A stretch of DNA of 64,000 bases from Streptomyces formicae (GTDB lineage: Bacteria > Actinomycetota > Actinomycetes > Streptomycetales > Streptomycetaceae): NCBI RefSeq assembly GCF_022647665.1, contig NZ_CP071872.1:3720001-3784000 (forward strand), read 5' to 3'. Each line of letters begins with the position of its first letter. Position 1 is the stretch's first letter. Positions 8,547 to 16,938 of the stretch are shown here, in pieces. The notes under the pieces are model-generated. The model did not search any database. It saw only the letters and a program-made list of their open reading frames with translations, and was not told the origin of the DNA. A program made the position numbers and the translations under genes.

Positions 8547-11124
8547 AGTGATGGGCGCCGCTGCCGACTTCGCGGCGGTCCCGGCCGGGGAGGTCGATCA
8601 GCGCGGTCGCCCCGGCCGGCACCACGACGTCGACGTGGAGCAGCCGTTCGGCGATCCGCCACCCGACCTCCGCAGGCCCGTACGGCGTCAGATGCCGGGC
8701 CTGCGCGTGGGTGAGGCCGCCGCCGGGCCGGGGGGCCACGCGGATGCGCCGGTAGCCGGGTGCGGCGGGGGCGAGCCCGGCGACCGTACGGTGCAGCCAG
8801 TCGGCGACCGCGCCCAGTGCGTAGTGGTTGAACGAGGTCATCTCGCCGGGGTTGACCGTGCCGTCGGGCAGCAGGCTGTCCCAGCGCTCCCAGACCGTGG
8901 TGGCGCCCTGCACCACCGGGTAGAGCCACGAGGGGCACTCGCGCTGCATGAGCAGCCGGTAGGCCGTCTCCACCTCGCCGCCCTCGGTGAGGGCGTCGCA
9001 GATCAGCGGTGTGCCCGCGAAGCCGGTCGCGATGCGGTGGTCCGCGTCGGCGGTCAGCCGGGCCAGGCGCCGGGCGGCGGCGCGGCGCGTCCGCTCGTCG
9101 GGCAGCAGTCCGAAGCGCAGCGCGAGCGCGTACGCGGTCTGGGTGTCGGAGGTCAGCCGGCCGTCCGCGGTGACGTACTCGGTCGCGAACGCCTTGCGGG
9201 TCCGTGCGGCCATCGCCGCGTACCGCTCCCGGTCCTCGGCCTCGCCCAGGACGTCCGCTGTGTCCGCGAGGGTCCCCGCGGATGCGGCGAAGTACGCGGA
9301 GGCCACCAGATGGGGGTCGGTGCGGGCACGGCCCGGGTCCTCCGGCGGCGCCGCCGGGTCGAGCCAGTCCCCGAGCTGCCTGCCCTGCCGCCACAGCCCG
9401 CCGTCGTCGAGCAGGGAGTGGACCAGCTCCACCCAGGACCTGGCGCTCGGGTACTGGTCGCGCAGCACACCGCGATCGCCGAAGCGCTCATAGAGCGTCC
9501 ACGGGGTGAGCACGGCGACGTCTCCCCAGACCGCGGCCGGCCAGGACGGCGCCCAGTCCGGCTTCCAGGCGTCGGCTTCGAGGGTGGGCACGAAGAACGG
9601 GACGGTGCCGTCCTCGTACTGCTCGGCGGCGAGGTCGGCCAGCCAGGAGCGCAGCATGCCGGAGCAGTCGAACAGGAAGCTCGCCGACGGGGCGAAGACC
9701 TGGAGGTCGCCGGTCCAGCCGAGGCGTTCGTCGCGCTGCGGACAGTCGGTGGGCACGGAGAGGAAGTTGCCGCGCATGCTCCACACGACGTTCTCGTGGA
9801 GCCGGTTCAGGAGCGGGTCGGAGCAGCTGAACCAGCCGGTGCGCCGCATGTCCGTGTGCAGCACCTGGGCGGTGGCGACGTCCGGGGTCGCCTCGCCGGT
9901 GAGCTCGGCGTAGCGGAAGCCGTGGAAGGTGAAGCGCGGCTCCCACACTTCGGGGCCGTCGCCCCGCTTGGTGTAGCTGTCGGTCGCCTCGGCCTCGCGC
10001 AGCGGGCGGGTGCAGAGCTCGCCGTTCTCCAGGACCTCCGCGTGGCGCACGGTGACGGTGGTGCCGGAGGGGCCCTGGACGCGCATGCGCAGCCGCCCGA
10101 CGAGGTTCTGGCCGAAGTCGAGGACCGTACGGCCCGACGGCGAGGTGAGGACCTCGACGGGCGCGACCTCCTCGGTACGGCGCACCGGGGGTCCGGTGGG
10201 TGCGACGAGGGCGGCCGGGTCGCGGTCGACGGTACGCACCGGGTGCCAGGCCGCGTCGTCGAAGCCGGGCCCGGACCAGCCCGGCTGCTCCAGGCGGGCG
10301 TCGTGGCGCTCGCCGTCGTACAGGCTCGCGGACAGGACCGGAGCGTACGAGCAGCGCCACCCTTCGCCGGTGGCGAAGCGGACGAACGAGCCGTCGGCAC
10401 AGGCGACTTCGAGCTGGGCCAGCAGCGCGGTCTCCTCGCCGTAGTAGGCGCGGACGCCGCCCTGGAAGCCGATGCGGCCGCGGTACCAGCCGTCGGCGAG
10501 CCAGGCCCCGAGCACGTTGTCCCCGGCATGCAGCAGCCCGGTCACATCGAGGGTGCGGTAGTGCAGCCGGTGGTGGTAGCTCGTCCAGCCCGGCGCCAGC
10601 ACCTCGTCTCCGGCCCGGACGCCGTTGATCTCCAGCTCGTACGCCCCGTGGGCGGTCGCGTACAGCCGGGCCGAGCGCGGGGCGGCGGGCAGGCGGAACT
10701 CGCCGCGCAGCAGGACGGGCCGCTCCGACTCGCTCCGGTTCTCGTGCTCCCGGGGGATGGCGGGGGCCACCATCGCCGCCGTCCACTCCGCGGCGTGCAG
10801 CAGACCGGCCTCGACGACGAGCTCCGGGCTCCAGCCGGAGGCGGGGCCCTTATCGCCCCAGACCCGCACCCGCACCCCGCACCGCTCCCGCGAGGCCGGC
10901 TCGGGCGCCGCGGCAGGCCAGGGAACCAGCACCGAGTCGGGGCTCTCGATCCGGCCGCTGCGGCGGGCCGGGCCGCCGTCGGGGCGTATCTCGATCTCGT
11001 ACGCCGACTGGACCCAGCCCGGCCGGTCGGCCTCGACGGTCCAGGAGAGCCGAGGCCGGGTTTCGCCGATGCCGAGCGGCTCACGGTGGTGCTCCGCAAC
11101 CGGGGTGCCGACAGTGACGAGCAC
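8512..11124 (-). CDS. Alpha-L-rhamnosidase, GH78 (second copy)
   Basis: 870 residues, start GTG at 11124 with AAGGAG eight bases upstream. It has the N-terminal GH78 motif (LGIGETRPRLSWTVEA), the catalytic-domain motif TDCPQRDERLGWTGDLQ (about residue 455) and QGATTVWERWDSLLPDG near the C-terminus; both are hallmarks of GH78. It is clearly a different branch from the copy at 1090, which has DCPHREKLGW instead of DCPQRDERLGW, so the two may cut different rhamnosyl linkages. No signal peptide. It lies 12 nt downstream of the SorC regulator gene and is probably co-transcribed with it. Confidence 0.93.
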   Translation of the reverse strand: MLVTVGTPVAEHHREPLGIGETRPRLSWTVEADRPGWVQSAYEIEIRPDGGPARRSGRIESPDSVLVPWPAAAPEPASRERCGVRVRVWGDKGPASGWSPELVVEAGLLHAAEWTAAMVAPAIPREHENRSESERPVLLRGEFRLPAAPRSARLYATAHGAYELEINGVRAGDEVLAPGWTSYHHRLHYRTLDVTGLLHAGDNVLGAWLADGWYRGRIGFQGGVRAYYGEETALLAQLEVACADGSFVRFATGEGWRCSYAPVLSASLYDGERHDARLEQPGWSGPGFDDAAWHPVRTVDRDPAALVAPTGPPVRRTEEVAPVEVLTSPSGRTVLDFGQNLVGRLRMRVQGPSGTTVTVRHAEVLENGELCTRPLREAEATDSYTKRGDGPEVWEPRFTFHGFRYAELTGEATPDVATAQVLHTDMRRTGWFSCSDPLLNRLHENVVWSMRGNFLSVPTDCPQRDERLGWTGDLQVFAPSASFLFDCSGMLRSWLADLAAEQYEDGTVPFFVPTLEADAWKPDWAPSWPAAVWGDVAVLTPWTLYERFGDRGVLRDQYPSARSWVELVHSLLDDGGLWRQGRQLGDWLDPAAPPEDPGRARTDPHLVASAYFAASAGTLADTADVLGEAEDRERYAAMAARTRKAFATEYVTADGRLTSDTQTAYALALRFGLLPDERTRRAAARRLARLTADADHRIATGFAGTPLICDALTEGGEVETAYRLLMQRECPSWLYPVVQGATTVWERWDSLLPDGTVNPGEMTSFNHYALGAVADWLHRTVAGLAPAAPGYRRIRVAPRPGGGLTHAQARHLTPYGPAEVGWRIAERLLHVDVVVPAGATALIDLPGRDRREVGSGAHHFTAALPAAAGS

Positions 11125-11136
11125 GATGGGGACTCC

Positions 11137-12090
11137 TTACGGTCGGGTCAGCCGCTCGGCGGTGAACCGGTCGGTGATCAGGACGTTGACCAGGCCGCCC
11201 CGCAGGGCCGCGCGCACCGCCTCCGTCTTGCGCCGGCCTCCGGCGACGGCGACACAGCGGGGGACCGCCCGCAACTGCTCCGGAGTGATCCCGACGACCC
11301 GCTGCGCGGTACCCGTGTCGGTCGGGCGCCCGGCGGCGTCGAAGAAGTGGAGGCAGACGTCGCCCACGGCGCCGGCGGTGTGCAACTCCGCCAGCTCCCC
11401 GGCCGCGAAGACGTTGCCGCTGCTCGCCAGCACGCGGGACGGTTCGAGGGAGCCGATGCCGACGAGCGCGACGGTGATCTCCTTGAAGAGCGCCATCCCC
11501 GCGGCGACGAAGGGGTCTTCGCGCAGCGCCCGCGCGCTGGCGGCGGAACCGGCCACGCCCGGCGAGGGCAGGTGCACGGGGGTGCCCTGGAGCACGTGCG
11601 CCATACGGTCGGTGAGCCGGGTGGCGTGCTCGGCGGCGGCCGGGTCCCCGACGCCACCGAGGACCTGGAGCACCCGGACACCGGTCAGGCCGGGCACCGG
11701 GCGCAGATGGTCCACCACGGCCAGCAGGGAGGCGCTCCAGGAGGAGATGCCGATGACGTCGCCGGAGCGCAGTGTCACCTCCAGGTAGTACGCGGCGGCG
11801 GCGCCGAGTTCCGGCAGGATGCGCTGCTCGTCGTCGTCCGGCACGTCCACCACGAGGGCGAGCCGGATGCCGTACCGCTCCTGGAGGGCACCTTCCAGGC
11901 CGGGATGGGTGCCCTGCGGAGCGGACACCGTGATGCGGACGATGCCCTGCTCCTCGGCCCGCTTCAGCAGGCGCGACACCCGGGCCTGGGACAGGCCCAG
12001 ACGGTCGGCTATCTGCGGCTGGCGGACGCCCTCGGTGTAGTACATGCGCGCCACGCGCGTCATGAGACGCAGCTCTTCCGGGGCTGCCAT
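11137..12090 (-). CDS. SorC-family sugar-binding transcriptional regulator
   Basis: 317 residues. An N-terminal helix-turn-helix (RQPQIADRLGLSQARVSRLLKRA, within residues 25-50) is followed by the large SorC/DeoR-type effector-binding domain, which in this family binds phosphorylated sugars. The ATG at 12090 (MAAPEELRL) has a strong AGGGAGGGAG site; an open extension upstream lacks one. It faces the transketolase/kinase/isomerase operon divergently and is followed by a GH78 gene in the same direction. It is the obvious candidate to control that operon through the palindrome at 12265-12276. Confidence 0.93.
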   Translation of the reverse strand: MAAPEELRLMTRVARMYYTEGVRQPQIADRLGLSQARVSRLLKRAEEQGIVRITVSAPQGTHPGLEGALQERYGIRLALVVDVPDDDEQRILPELGAAAAYYLEVTLRSGDVIGISSWSASLLAVVDHLRPVPGLTGVRVLQVLGGVGDPAAAEHATRLTDRMAHVLQGTPVHLPSPGVAGSAASARALREDPFVAAGMALFKEITVALVGIGSLEPSRVLASSGNVFAAGELAELHTAGAVGDVCLHFFDAAGRPTDTGTAQRVVGITPEQLRAVPRCVAVAGGRRKTEAVRAALRGGLVNVLITDRFTAERLTRP

Positions 12091-12264
12091 CGCACTCCCT
12101 CCCTGTTGTGGCCCGGTTCGCCTCCGGGGCGCCCCCGGCCGCTCCTTCGGCTCACTCGCCCCACGGCCGGTGGTGCCTGCCAAGTCCCCCCTGACCGAGA
12201 CCGGTTCGGTGCTCCGGGCCACGTTGACGGGCCGTCAGGGCAAGGTTAGCTTAGGACGAATCAA

Positions 12265-12276
12265 CATTCATGAATG
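12265..12276. promoter_or_regulatory. Palindromic operator candidate CATTCATGAATG
   Basis: A perfect 12-bp palindrome, flanked by a further GAAT/ATTC repeat (to 12287), lies immediately in front of the transketolase operon and 175 bp from the divergent SorC regulator start. Its AT-rich ATTCATGAAT core is unusual in this GC-rich DNA. Binding by the adjacent regulator is inferred from position. Confidence 0.6.
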
Positions 12277-12277
12277 A

Positions 12278-13177
12278 ATGGATATTCGCATGACGTTGAT
12301 GCCCGTTCCCGGCAGCGCGCAGCGACTGCTCCGGCTGCGCCGGACCCTGATCGAAGCGCCTCCCGACGAACGCACCGCCCGGCTCACCGGGATCTCCGAC
12401 GCGATACGGCGACGGGTCCTGGAGATGATCCGGCACGCCCGCATGGGACATGTGGGCGGCGACTTCTCCGCCGTCGACATCCTCACCGTCCTCTACCTGC
12501 TCGTCCTCGCCTGCGATCCGGAGCGGCCCCGGCTGCCCGGCCGCGACCGCTTCATCCAGAGCAAGGGCCACAGCTCGGGAGCGCTCTACGCCACGCTGGC
12601 CTACGCGGGGTACTTCCCGGACGCCGAACTCGACACCTACATGGACCCGTTGTCGCCCCTCAACGGCCATCCCGACTGCCGCAAGGTGCCCGGCGTCGAG
12701 ACCAGCACAGGACCGCTCGGCCACGGGCTCCCCGTCGCCGTCGGCACGGCGATCGCCGCCCGGCTCGACGGGAGCGGGCGGCGCACCTTCGTCCTCACCG
12801 GCGACGGGGAACTCCAGGAGGGGAGCAACTGGGAGGCGGCGCTCACGGCCGCCCACCGCGGTCTGGACAACCTCACCGTCGTCGTCGACCGCAACCGGCT
12901 GCAACAGGGCGCCCGCACGGAGCAGACGGCGGCCCTGGAGCCCCTCGCGGACAAATGGCGGGCGTTCGGCTTCACCGTGCGCGACGTGGACGGACACGAC
13001 CACGAAGCCCTGTACCGGGAGCTGACCGCACCGCCCGAACAGGGCCGCCCGACCTGCCTGGTCGCCCGGACCGAGAAGGGCCACGGCGTGTCCTTCATGG
13101 CCGACCGGGTCGAGTGGCACCACCGCGTGCCCACCACGGACGAGACCGCACGCGCCATGGAGGAGCTGAGCCGGTGA
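12278..13177 (+). CDS. Split transketolase, N-terminal (TPP-binding) subunit
   Basis: About 299 residues carrying the pyrophosphate/Mg-binding half of transketolase: ARMGHVGGDFSAVDIL, the SKGHSSGALYA segment and the TPP motif GDGELQEGSNWEAA (about residues 175-188) ending in DRN. Split transketolases of this type occur in sugar-specific pathways, including apulose-4-phosphate cleavage in D-apiose catabolism. The start is uncertain: ATGs at 12278, 12290 and 12299 share the frame. Only 12290 has a weak GGA seven bases before it, and the operator abuts 12278. The stop overlaps the next start as GTGA. Confidence 0.92.
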   Translation: MDIRMTLMPVPGSAQRLLRLRRTLIEAPPDERTARLTGISDAIRRRVLEMIRHARMGHVGGDFSAVDILTVLYLLVLACDPERPRLPGRDRFIQSKGHSSGALYATLAYAGYFPDAELDTYMDPLSPLNGHPDCRKVPGVETSTGPLGHGLPVAVGTAIAARLDGSGRRTFVLTGDGELQEGSNWEAALTAAHRGLDNLTVVVDRNRLQQGARTEQTAALEPLADKWRAFGFTVRDVDGHDHEALYRELTAPPEQGRPTCLVARTEKGHGVSFMADRVEWHHRVPTTDETARAMEELSR

Positions 13178-14130
13178 CCACCACGACGAGTACTCCCGTG
13201 CTGCACGACTGCCGTACCGCCTTCGCGGCGACACTGCTGGAACTGGCCGCCACGGACGAACGGATCGTCGCGGTCTGCAACGACTCCGTCGGCTCCAGCG
13301 CCCTGGGGAAGTTCGCCGCGGCGCACCCGGACCGGCTCATCAACGTCGGCATCGCCGAGCAGACCATGGTCGGCGTCGCCGCGGGCCTGGCGGGGAGCGG
13401 GCGCATCCCCTTCGTCTGCGCCGCCTCACCGTTCCTCACCGGCCGGGCACTGGAGCAGATCAAGGCCGACGTCGCCTACTCCCGCGCCAACGTGAAGCTG
13501 TGCGGCATGAGTCCGGGCCTCGCCTACGGACAGCTCGGACCCACCCACCACAGCATCGAGGACCTGGCCTGGCTGCGCGCCCTCGCCGACCTCACCGTCG
13601 TGGTCCCCGCCGACCCCGCCGGGACCGAGGAGGCGGTCCGCTGGGCACACGCCCACGACGGGCCGGTCTTCCTGCGCATCGGCCGCACCCCGGTGCCCGA
13701 CCTGGAACCCCGGATCCCCTTCTCGCCCGGCCGCGCCGCCGTGCTGCGCCAGGGCTCGGACATCACCCTCGTCGGCGCCGGGACGACGGTGGCCGTCGTG
13801 CTGGAGGCGGCCGAACGCCTCGCCGCTCGGGGCATCACGGCCCGCGTGCTGAACATGTCGACCGTCAGCCCGCTCGACGAACAGGCCGTGCTCGACGCCG
13901 CGGAGCAGACCCGCGCCATCGTCAGCGTCGAGGAGCACACCGTACGCGGCGGCCTCGGCGGCGCGATCGCGGAGACGGTCGTCACCCGCCGGCCCGTGCC
14001 GATGCGGATCCTGGGCGTGCCGGGCGTGTTCGCCCCCACCGGCACCTCCCGCTTCCTCTTCGAGCACTTCGGGCTGACCGCCGAAGGTGCCGAGCGCGCC
14101 GCGCTCGAACTGCTCGGGGGCACACCGTGA
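13174..14130 (+). CDS. Split transketolase, C-terminal (pyrimidine-binding) subunit
   Basis: 318 residues, GTG start at 13174 overlapping the stop of the N-terminal subunit. It contains the PYR-domain pattern with the catalytic Glu region NVGIAEQTMVGVAAGLA and the C-terminal transketolase domain (RVLNMSTVSPLDEQAV). With the preceding gene it forms one enzyme that moves a two-carbon unit between sugar phosphates using thiamine diphosphate. In the apiose hypothesis it would convert apulose 4-phosphate plus glyceraldehyde 3-phosphate to xylulose 5-phosphate and dihydroxyacetone phosphate. The stop overlaps the kinase start (GTGA), so expression is translationally coupled. Confidence 0.92.
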   Translation: MTTTTSTPVLHDCRTAFAATLLELAATDERIVAVCNDSVGSSALGKFAAAHPDRLINVGIAEQTMVGVAAGLAGSGRIPFVCAASPFLTGRALEQIKADVAYSRANVKLCGMSPGLAYGQLGPTHHSIEDLAWLRALADLTVVVPADPAGTEEAVRWAHAHDGPVFLRIGRTPVPDLEPRIPFSPGRAAVLRQGSDITLVGAGTTVAVVLEAAERLAARGITARVLNMSTVSPLDEQAVLDAAEQTRAIVSVEEHTVRGGLGGAIAETVVTRRPVPMRILGVPGVFAPTGTSRFLFEHFGLTAEGAERAALELLGGTP

Positions 14131-15596
14131 TCCTCGCCCTCGACCAGGGGACCAGCAGCACCAAAGCCCTCCTGGTGGACGCGGACGGCGCCGTGCGCGG
14201 CACCGCAGCGCGCCCGCTGTCCCAGTCCCACCCGGGCCCCGGGCGGGTGGAACAGGACCCGGAGGAGCTCTGGGCGAGCGTCGCCGGAGCGGCGGCCGAC
14301 CTGCTGGCCGCGCACCCCGGCGCCGACATCGCGGGGGTGGCCCTCAGCACGCAGCGCGAATCGGTGCTGGCCTGGGAAGCCGCCACCGGCGAGCCGCTCT
14401 CCCCCCTGCTGAGCTGGCAGGACCGGCGGGGCGCTGCGCACTGCGCGCAACTGGCGGCGGGCGACGAGGCCCGGAAGATCACCGCCCGGACCGGGCTGCC
14501 CGTGGACCCCATGTTCTCCGCCACGAAGGCCGCCGCCCTGCTCGACGAGCTCGACCCCGGCCGCCGCGCCTGCCGTTCCGGGAGGATCCGGGTCGGCACG
14601 GTCGACGCCTGGCTGCTGCGCCGCGTCACCGGGCGCGACGTCACCGAGCTCGGCAACGCATCCCGCACCCAGCTCCTCGACCTCGGCACCGGTACGTACA
14701 GCCCGTATCTGCTCGACCTGTTCGGCGTGCCGAGGGCGGCGCTGCCCGAACCGACCGCCTCCACCGGCCCGTTCGGCTCCGCCGACGGTCTCCCCGGTGT
14801 ACGCGCGGGGACCCCGCTCGCCGCGGTCCTCGCCGACTCGCACGCGGCCCTGTTCGCCCACAGCGCGGGACGTACGGGCGTGGTCAAGGCCACCTACGGA
14901 AGCGGGTCCTCGGTGATGGCGCTGGCCCCGGACGCGGCTGAGGGCCTGCCCGCGGGGCTGGCCCGCACCGTCGCCTGGCAGCTGCCGGGGGAGCGCCCCG
15001 CCCTCGCGCTGGAGGCCAACATCGCGGCGTCCGGAACCGCCGTGCGCTGGGCCGCACAGCTCCTGGGCACCGACGAGCGCACCCTCGCCGCACTGGCCGA
15101 GGGGGCGGGGGACAGCGCTGCGGTGCTGGTGCCGGCCTTCGAAGGGCTCGGCGCGCCGTACTGGGACCGGCAGGCCGTGGCTGTGCTCACCGGCTTCACC
15201 CAGGCCGCCCCGCGCGCCGGCCTCGCCCGCGCCGCGATCGAGTCCGTGGCCTTCCAGATCGCCGAGACCGTCGCGCTGTTCGACCGCGCGCTCGGCCCCG
15301 CGCCGGCCTTGCACGCCGACGGCGGGGCCAGCGCCAACACGACGCTGATGCAGTTGCAGGCCGACCTGTGCGCCCGCCCCGTACGGGTGGGCGCGCACCC
15401 GGAGAGCTCCGCACTCGGCGCCGCCCACCTCGCCGGGCTGAACCTCGGACTGTGGACGGCGAAAGAGCTGCGGCTGCGCGCCGACGAGGCCACCGCCGCC
15501 ACCACGGTGAACCCGCGGCGCGACGCCGGCTGGCGCCGCGAGCGCCTCACGCACTGGCGGGACGCGGTGCGCCGGTCCCGCCTCGCCCGTACCTGA
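14127..15596 (+). CDS. FGGY-family carbohydrate kinase
   Basis: 489 residues. The N-terminal ATPase motif is LALDQGTSSTKALLVD; the glycerol/xylulose kinase-type middle motif is LSWQDRRG, and the C-terminal domain has PAFEGLGAPYWDRQAV and ADGGASANTTLMQLQAD. FGGY kinases phosphorylate free sugars or polyols with ATP. Its place between a split transketolase and a sugar isomerase makes a ketose such as apulose or xylulose the likely substrate; sequence alone cannot decide. The GTG at 14127 overlaps the previous stop. Confidence 0.9.
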   Translation: MILALDQGTSSTKALLVDADGAVRGTAARPLSQSHPGPGRVEQDPEELWASVAGAAADLLAAHPGADIAGVALSTQRESVLAWEAATGEPLSPLLSWQDRRGAAHCAQLAAGDEARKITARTGLPVDPMFSATKAAALLDELDPGRRACRSGRIRVGTVDAWLLRRVTGRDVTELGNASRTQLLDLGTGTYSPYLLDLFGVPRAALPEPTASTGPFGSADGLPGVRAGTPLAAVLADSHAALFAHSAGRTGVVKATYGSGSSVMALAPDAAEGLPAGLARTVAWQLPGERPALALEANIAASGTAVRWAAQLLGTDERTLAALAEGAGDSAAVLVPAFEGLGAPYWDRQAVAVLTGFTQAAPRAGLARAAIESVAFQIAETVALFDRALGPAPALHADGGASANTTLMQLQADLCARPVRVGAHPESSALGAAHLAGLNLGLWTAKELRLRADEATAATTVNPRRDAGWRRERLTHWRDAVRRSRLART

Positions 15597-15622
15597 ACCC
15601 ACCTCAGTCAGGAGTTGCACCC

Positions 15623-16591
15623 ATGGCGAACCTCACCTTCGGAGCGGGCATCTGGGCGTTCGGCCGGATCGTCGACCGTTACGCGACCGACGGCTACGGG
15701 CCCGAACGGCCCACCGCCGCCATGCTGGAACTGGCAGCCCAGGTCGACGGCCTGGAGCACCTCGACATCAACTTCCCCTTCGTGGAGGAAGACCTGGCGC
15801 CCAAGTCCGTGGCAGCCATGCTCGACGGCCTCGGACTGCGGGCCCGCGCCGTCACCCCGCACCTCTACACCCGCACCTTCGCCCGCGGCGCCTTCACCAA
15901 CCCCGACCCCGCCGTGCGCCGCGCGGCGAAGGACCGGGTGCACGCTGCGGTCGAGGCCGCGGGCGAACTGGGCGCCGGATACGTGAAGTTCTGGCCCGGC
16001 CAGGACGGCTTCGACATACCCGGCCAGGCCGACTACCCGCAGCTGTGGGAGCTGACCGTGGAGGCCATCCGCGAGCTGGCCGCCGCGCACCCGCAGACGC
16101 AGTTCGCGATCGAGTACAAGCCCAAGGAGCCGCGCGTACAGATCACCCTCGGCAACGCGGCCAAGACCCTCCTCGCCATCCAGGAGGCCGGGGTGGACAA
16201 CCTCGGCATCGTGCTCGACTTCGGCCACTCGCTGATGGCCGGCGAGGCGCCGGCCGAGGCGCTCCAGCTCGTCCACCGCCACGGGCGCCTCGTCTCCGCC
16301 GAGCTCAACGACAACTGGCGCGGCTGGGACGACGACCTGCCCGTCGCCTCCGTGCATCTCTTCGAGACCCTGGAGTTCCTCCTGGCCCTGCGCCGCATCG
16401 GCTGGACGCAGCCGGTGCTGCTCGACCAGTTCCCGTTCCGGGAGGACCCCGTAGAGGCGCTGTCGCACAGCATCCGCACGATCCGGCGGCTGGACGCGGT
16501 GTGCGAACGCGTCGACCTCGACGCGCTGCGCGAGGCGCAGGACCGGCAGGACGCGGTGGCGGCCCAGCGGGTCCTGTGGTCGGCGGTCTAG
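15623..16591 (+). CDS. Xylose isomerase-like TIM-barrel sugar isomerase/epimerase
   Basis: 322 residues, ATG at 15623 with AGGAG upstream. It has the AP-endonuclease-2/xylose isomerase-like barrel, with metal-ligand style segments AIEYKPKEPR (Glu), GIVLDFGHSL (Asp/His), SAELNDNW and VLLDQFPF. It would interconvert the aldose and ketose that feed the kinase, for example D-apiose to apulose. It is the last gene of the four-gene operon, 26 nt after the kinase. Its TAG stop lies inside the CTAG at the left end of a small inverted-repeat element, so the element has inserted at or created this stop. Confidence 0.88.
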   Translation: MANLTFGAGIWAFGRIVDRYATDGYGPERPTAAMLELAAQVDGLEHLDINFPFVEEDLAPKSVAAMLDGLGLRARAVTPHLYTRTFARGAFTNPDPAVRRAAKDRVHAAVEAAGELGAGYVKFWPGQDGFDIPGQADYPQLWELTVEAIRELAAAHPQTQFAIEYKPKEPRVQITLGNAAKTLLAIQEAGVDNLGIVLDFGHSLMAGEAPAEALQLVHRHGRLVSAELNDNWRGWDDDLPVASVHLFETLEFLLALRRIGWTQPVLLDQFPFREDPVEALSHSIRTIRRLDAVCERVDLDALREAQDRQDAVAAQRVLWSAV

Positions 16592-16768
16592 GCCGTGTCT
16601 GACACATGGCGCCGTCCGCCCGCAGGGCGGGGCGCGCGGCGTCCGGTGCGTGCCATCGCAAGGCGGAGGATCATCCGCGTACTGGACGTACTCGGATGAC
16701 TCCGACAACGCAGCGAGGGGGCGTGCCGGACGTCGCGCGCCAGGCGGGATGTGTCAGACACGGCCTAG
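16588..16768. mobile_element. MITE-like element with 20-bp perfect terminal inverted repeats
   Basis: 181 bp bounded by CTAGGCCGTGTCTGACACAT (16588-16607) and its exact reverse complement (16749-16768). The interior can fold into a long imperfect hairpin (a GCGCGCGGCGTCCGG-type arm around 16630 and a CCGGACGTCGCGCGC arm around 16726). It has no coding capacity. The CTAG ends look like a palindromic target. Ends of this kind resemble those of streptomycete IS elements, so it was probably mobilised in trans; the parent IS is not in the window. Confidence 0.8.
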
Positions 16769-16938
16769 CACCCACCCCGCCCCGCGCAATCCGGCCTCGC
16801 CGGCGTTTGAGGCGCGGGGGTCCGGGGGCGGAGCCCCGAAACCGGGGTCCGGGGCCGAGCACCGGCGGGGGCTGGGGCGGAGCCCCGGTGGGGTCCGGGG
16901 GCTCGCCCCCGGTCCGGGATCTGTCGGACACGGCCTAA
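16769..16938. repeat. GC-rich intergenic repeat plus a third copy of the MITE end
   Basis: This stretch has the 'cgccggcgtttgaggcgcg' repeat common between Streptomyces genes, followed by alternating GGGGCGGAGCCCC-type hairpins (around 16835-16900) that could act as a terminator for both flanking convergent genes. It ends in ATCTGTCGGACACGGCCTAA (16919-16938), a 17/20 match to the MITE right end, so the element may once have been larger. The GH42 stop codon (16935-16937) is part of this end. Confidence 0.7.

Noticed and set aside
8032..12249. A 1405-codon open frame on the plus strand
   Set aside because: It is antisense to the second GH78 gene and the SorC-type regulator, both with clear family motifs and ribosome sites. 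Long shadow frames are expected in very GC-rich DNA.
12278..16591. The operon as a sulfoquinovose sulfo-transketolase pathway
   Set aside because: That route does not need an FGGY kinase, and no sulfoquinovosidase or sulfolactaldehyde reductase is present; the apiose-type gene set fits better.
16606..16938. Open frames inside the MITE and GC-rich repeat
   Set aside because: They consist of repeat sequence with no transposase motif.
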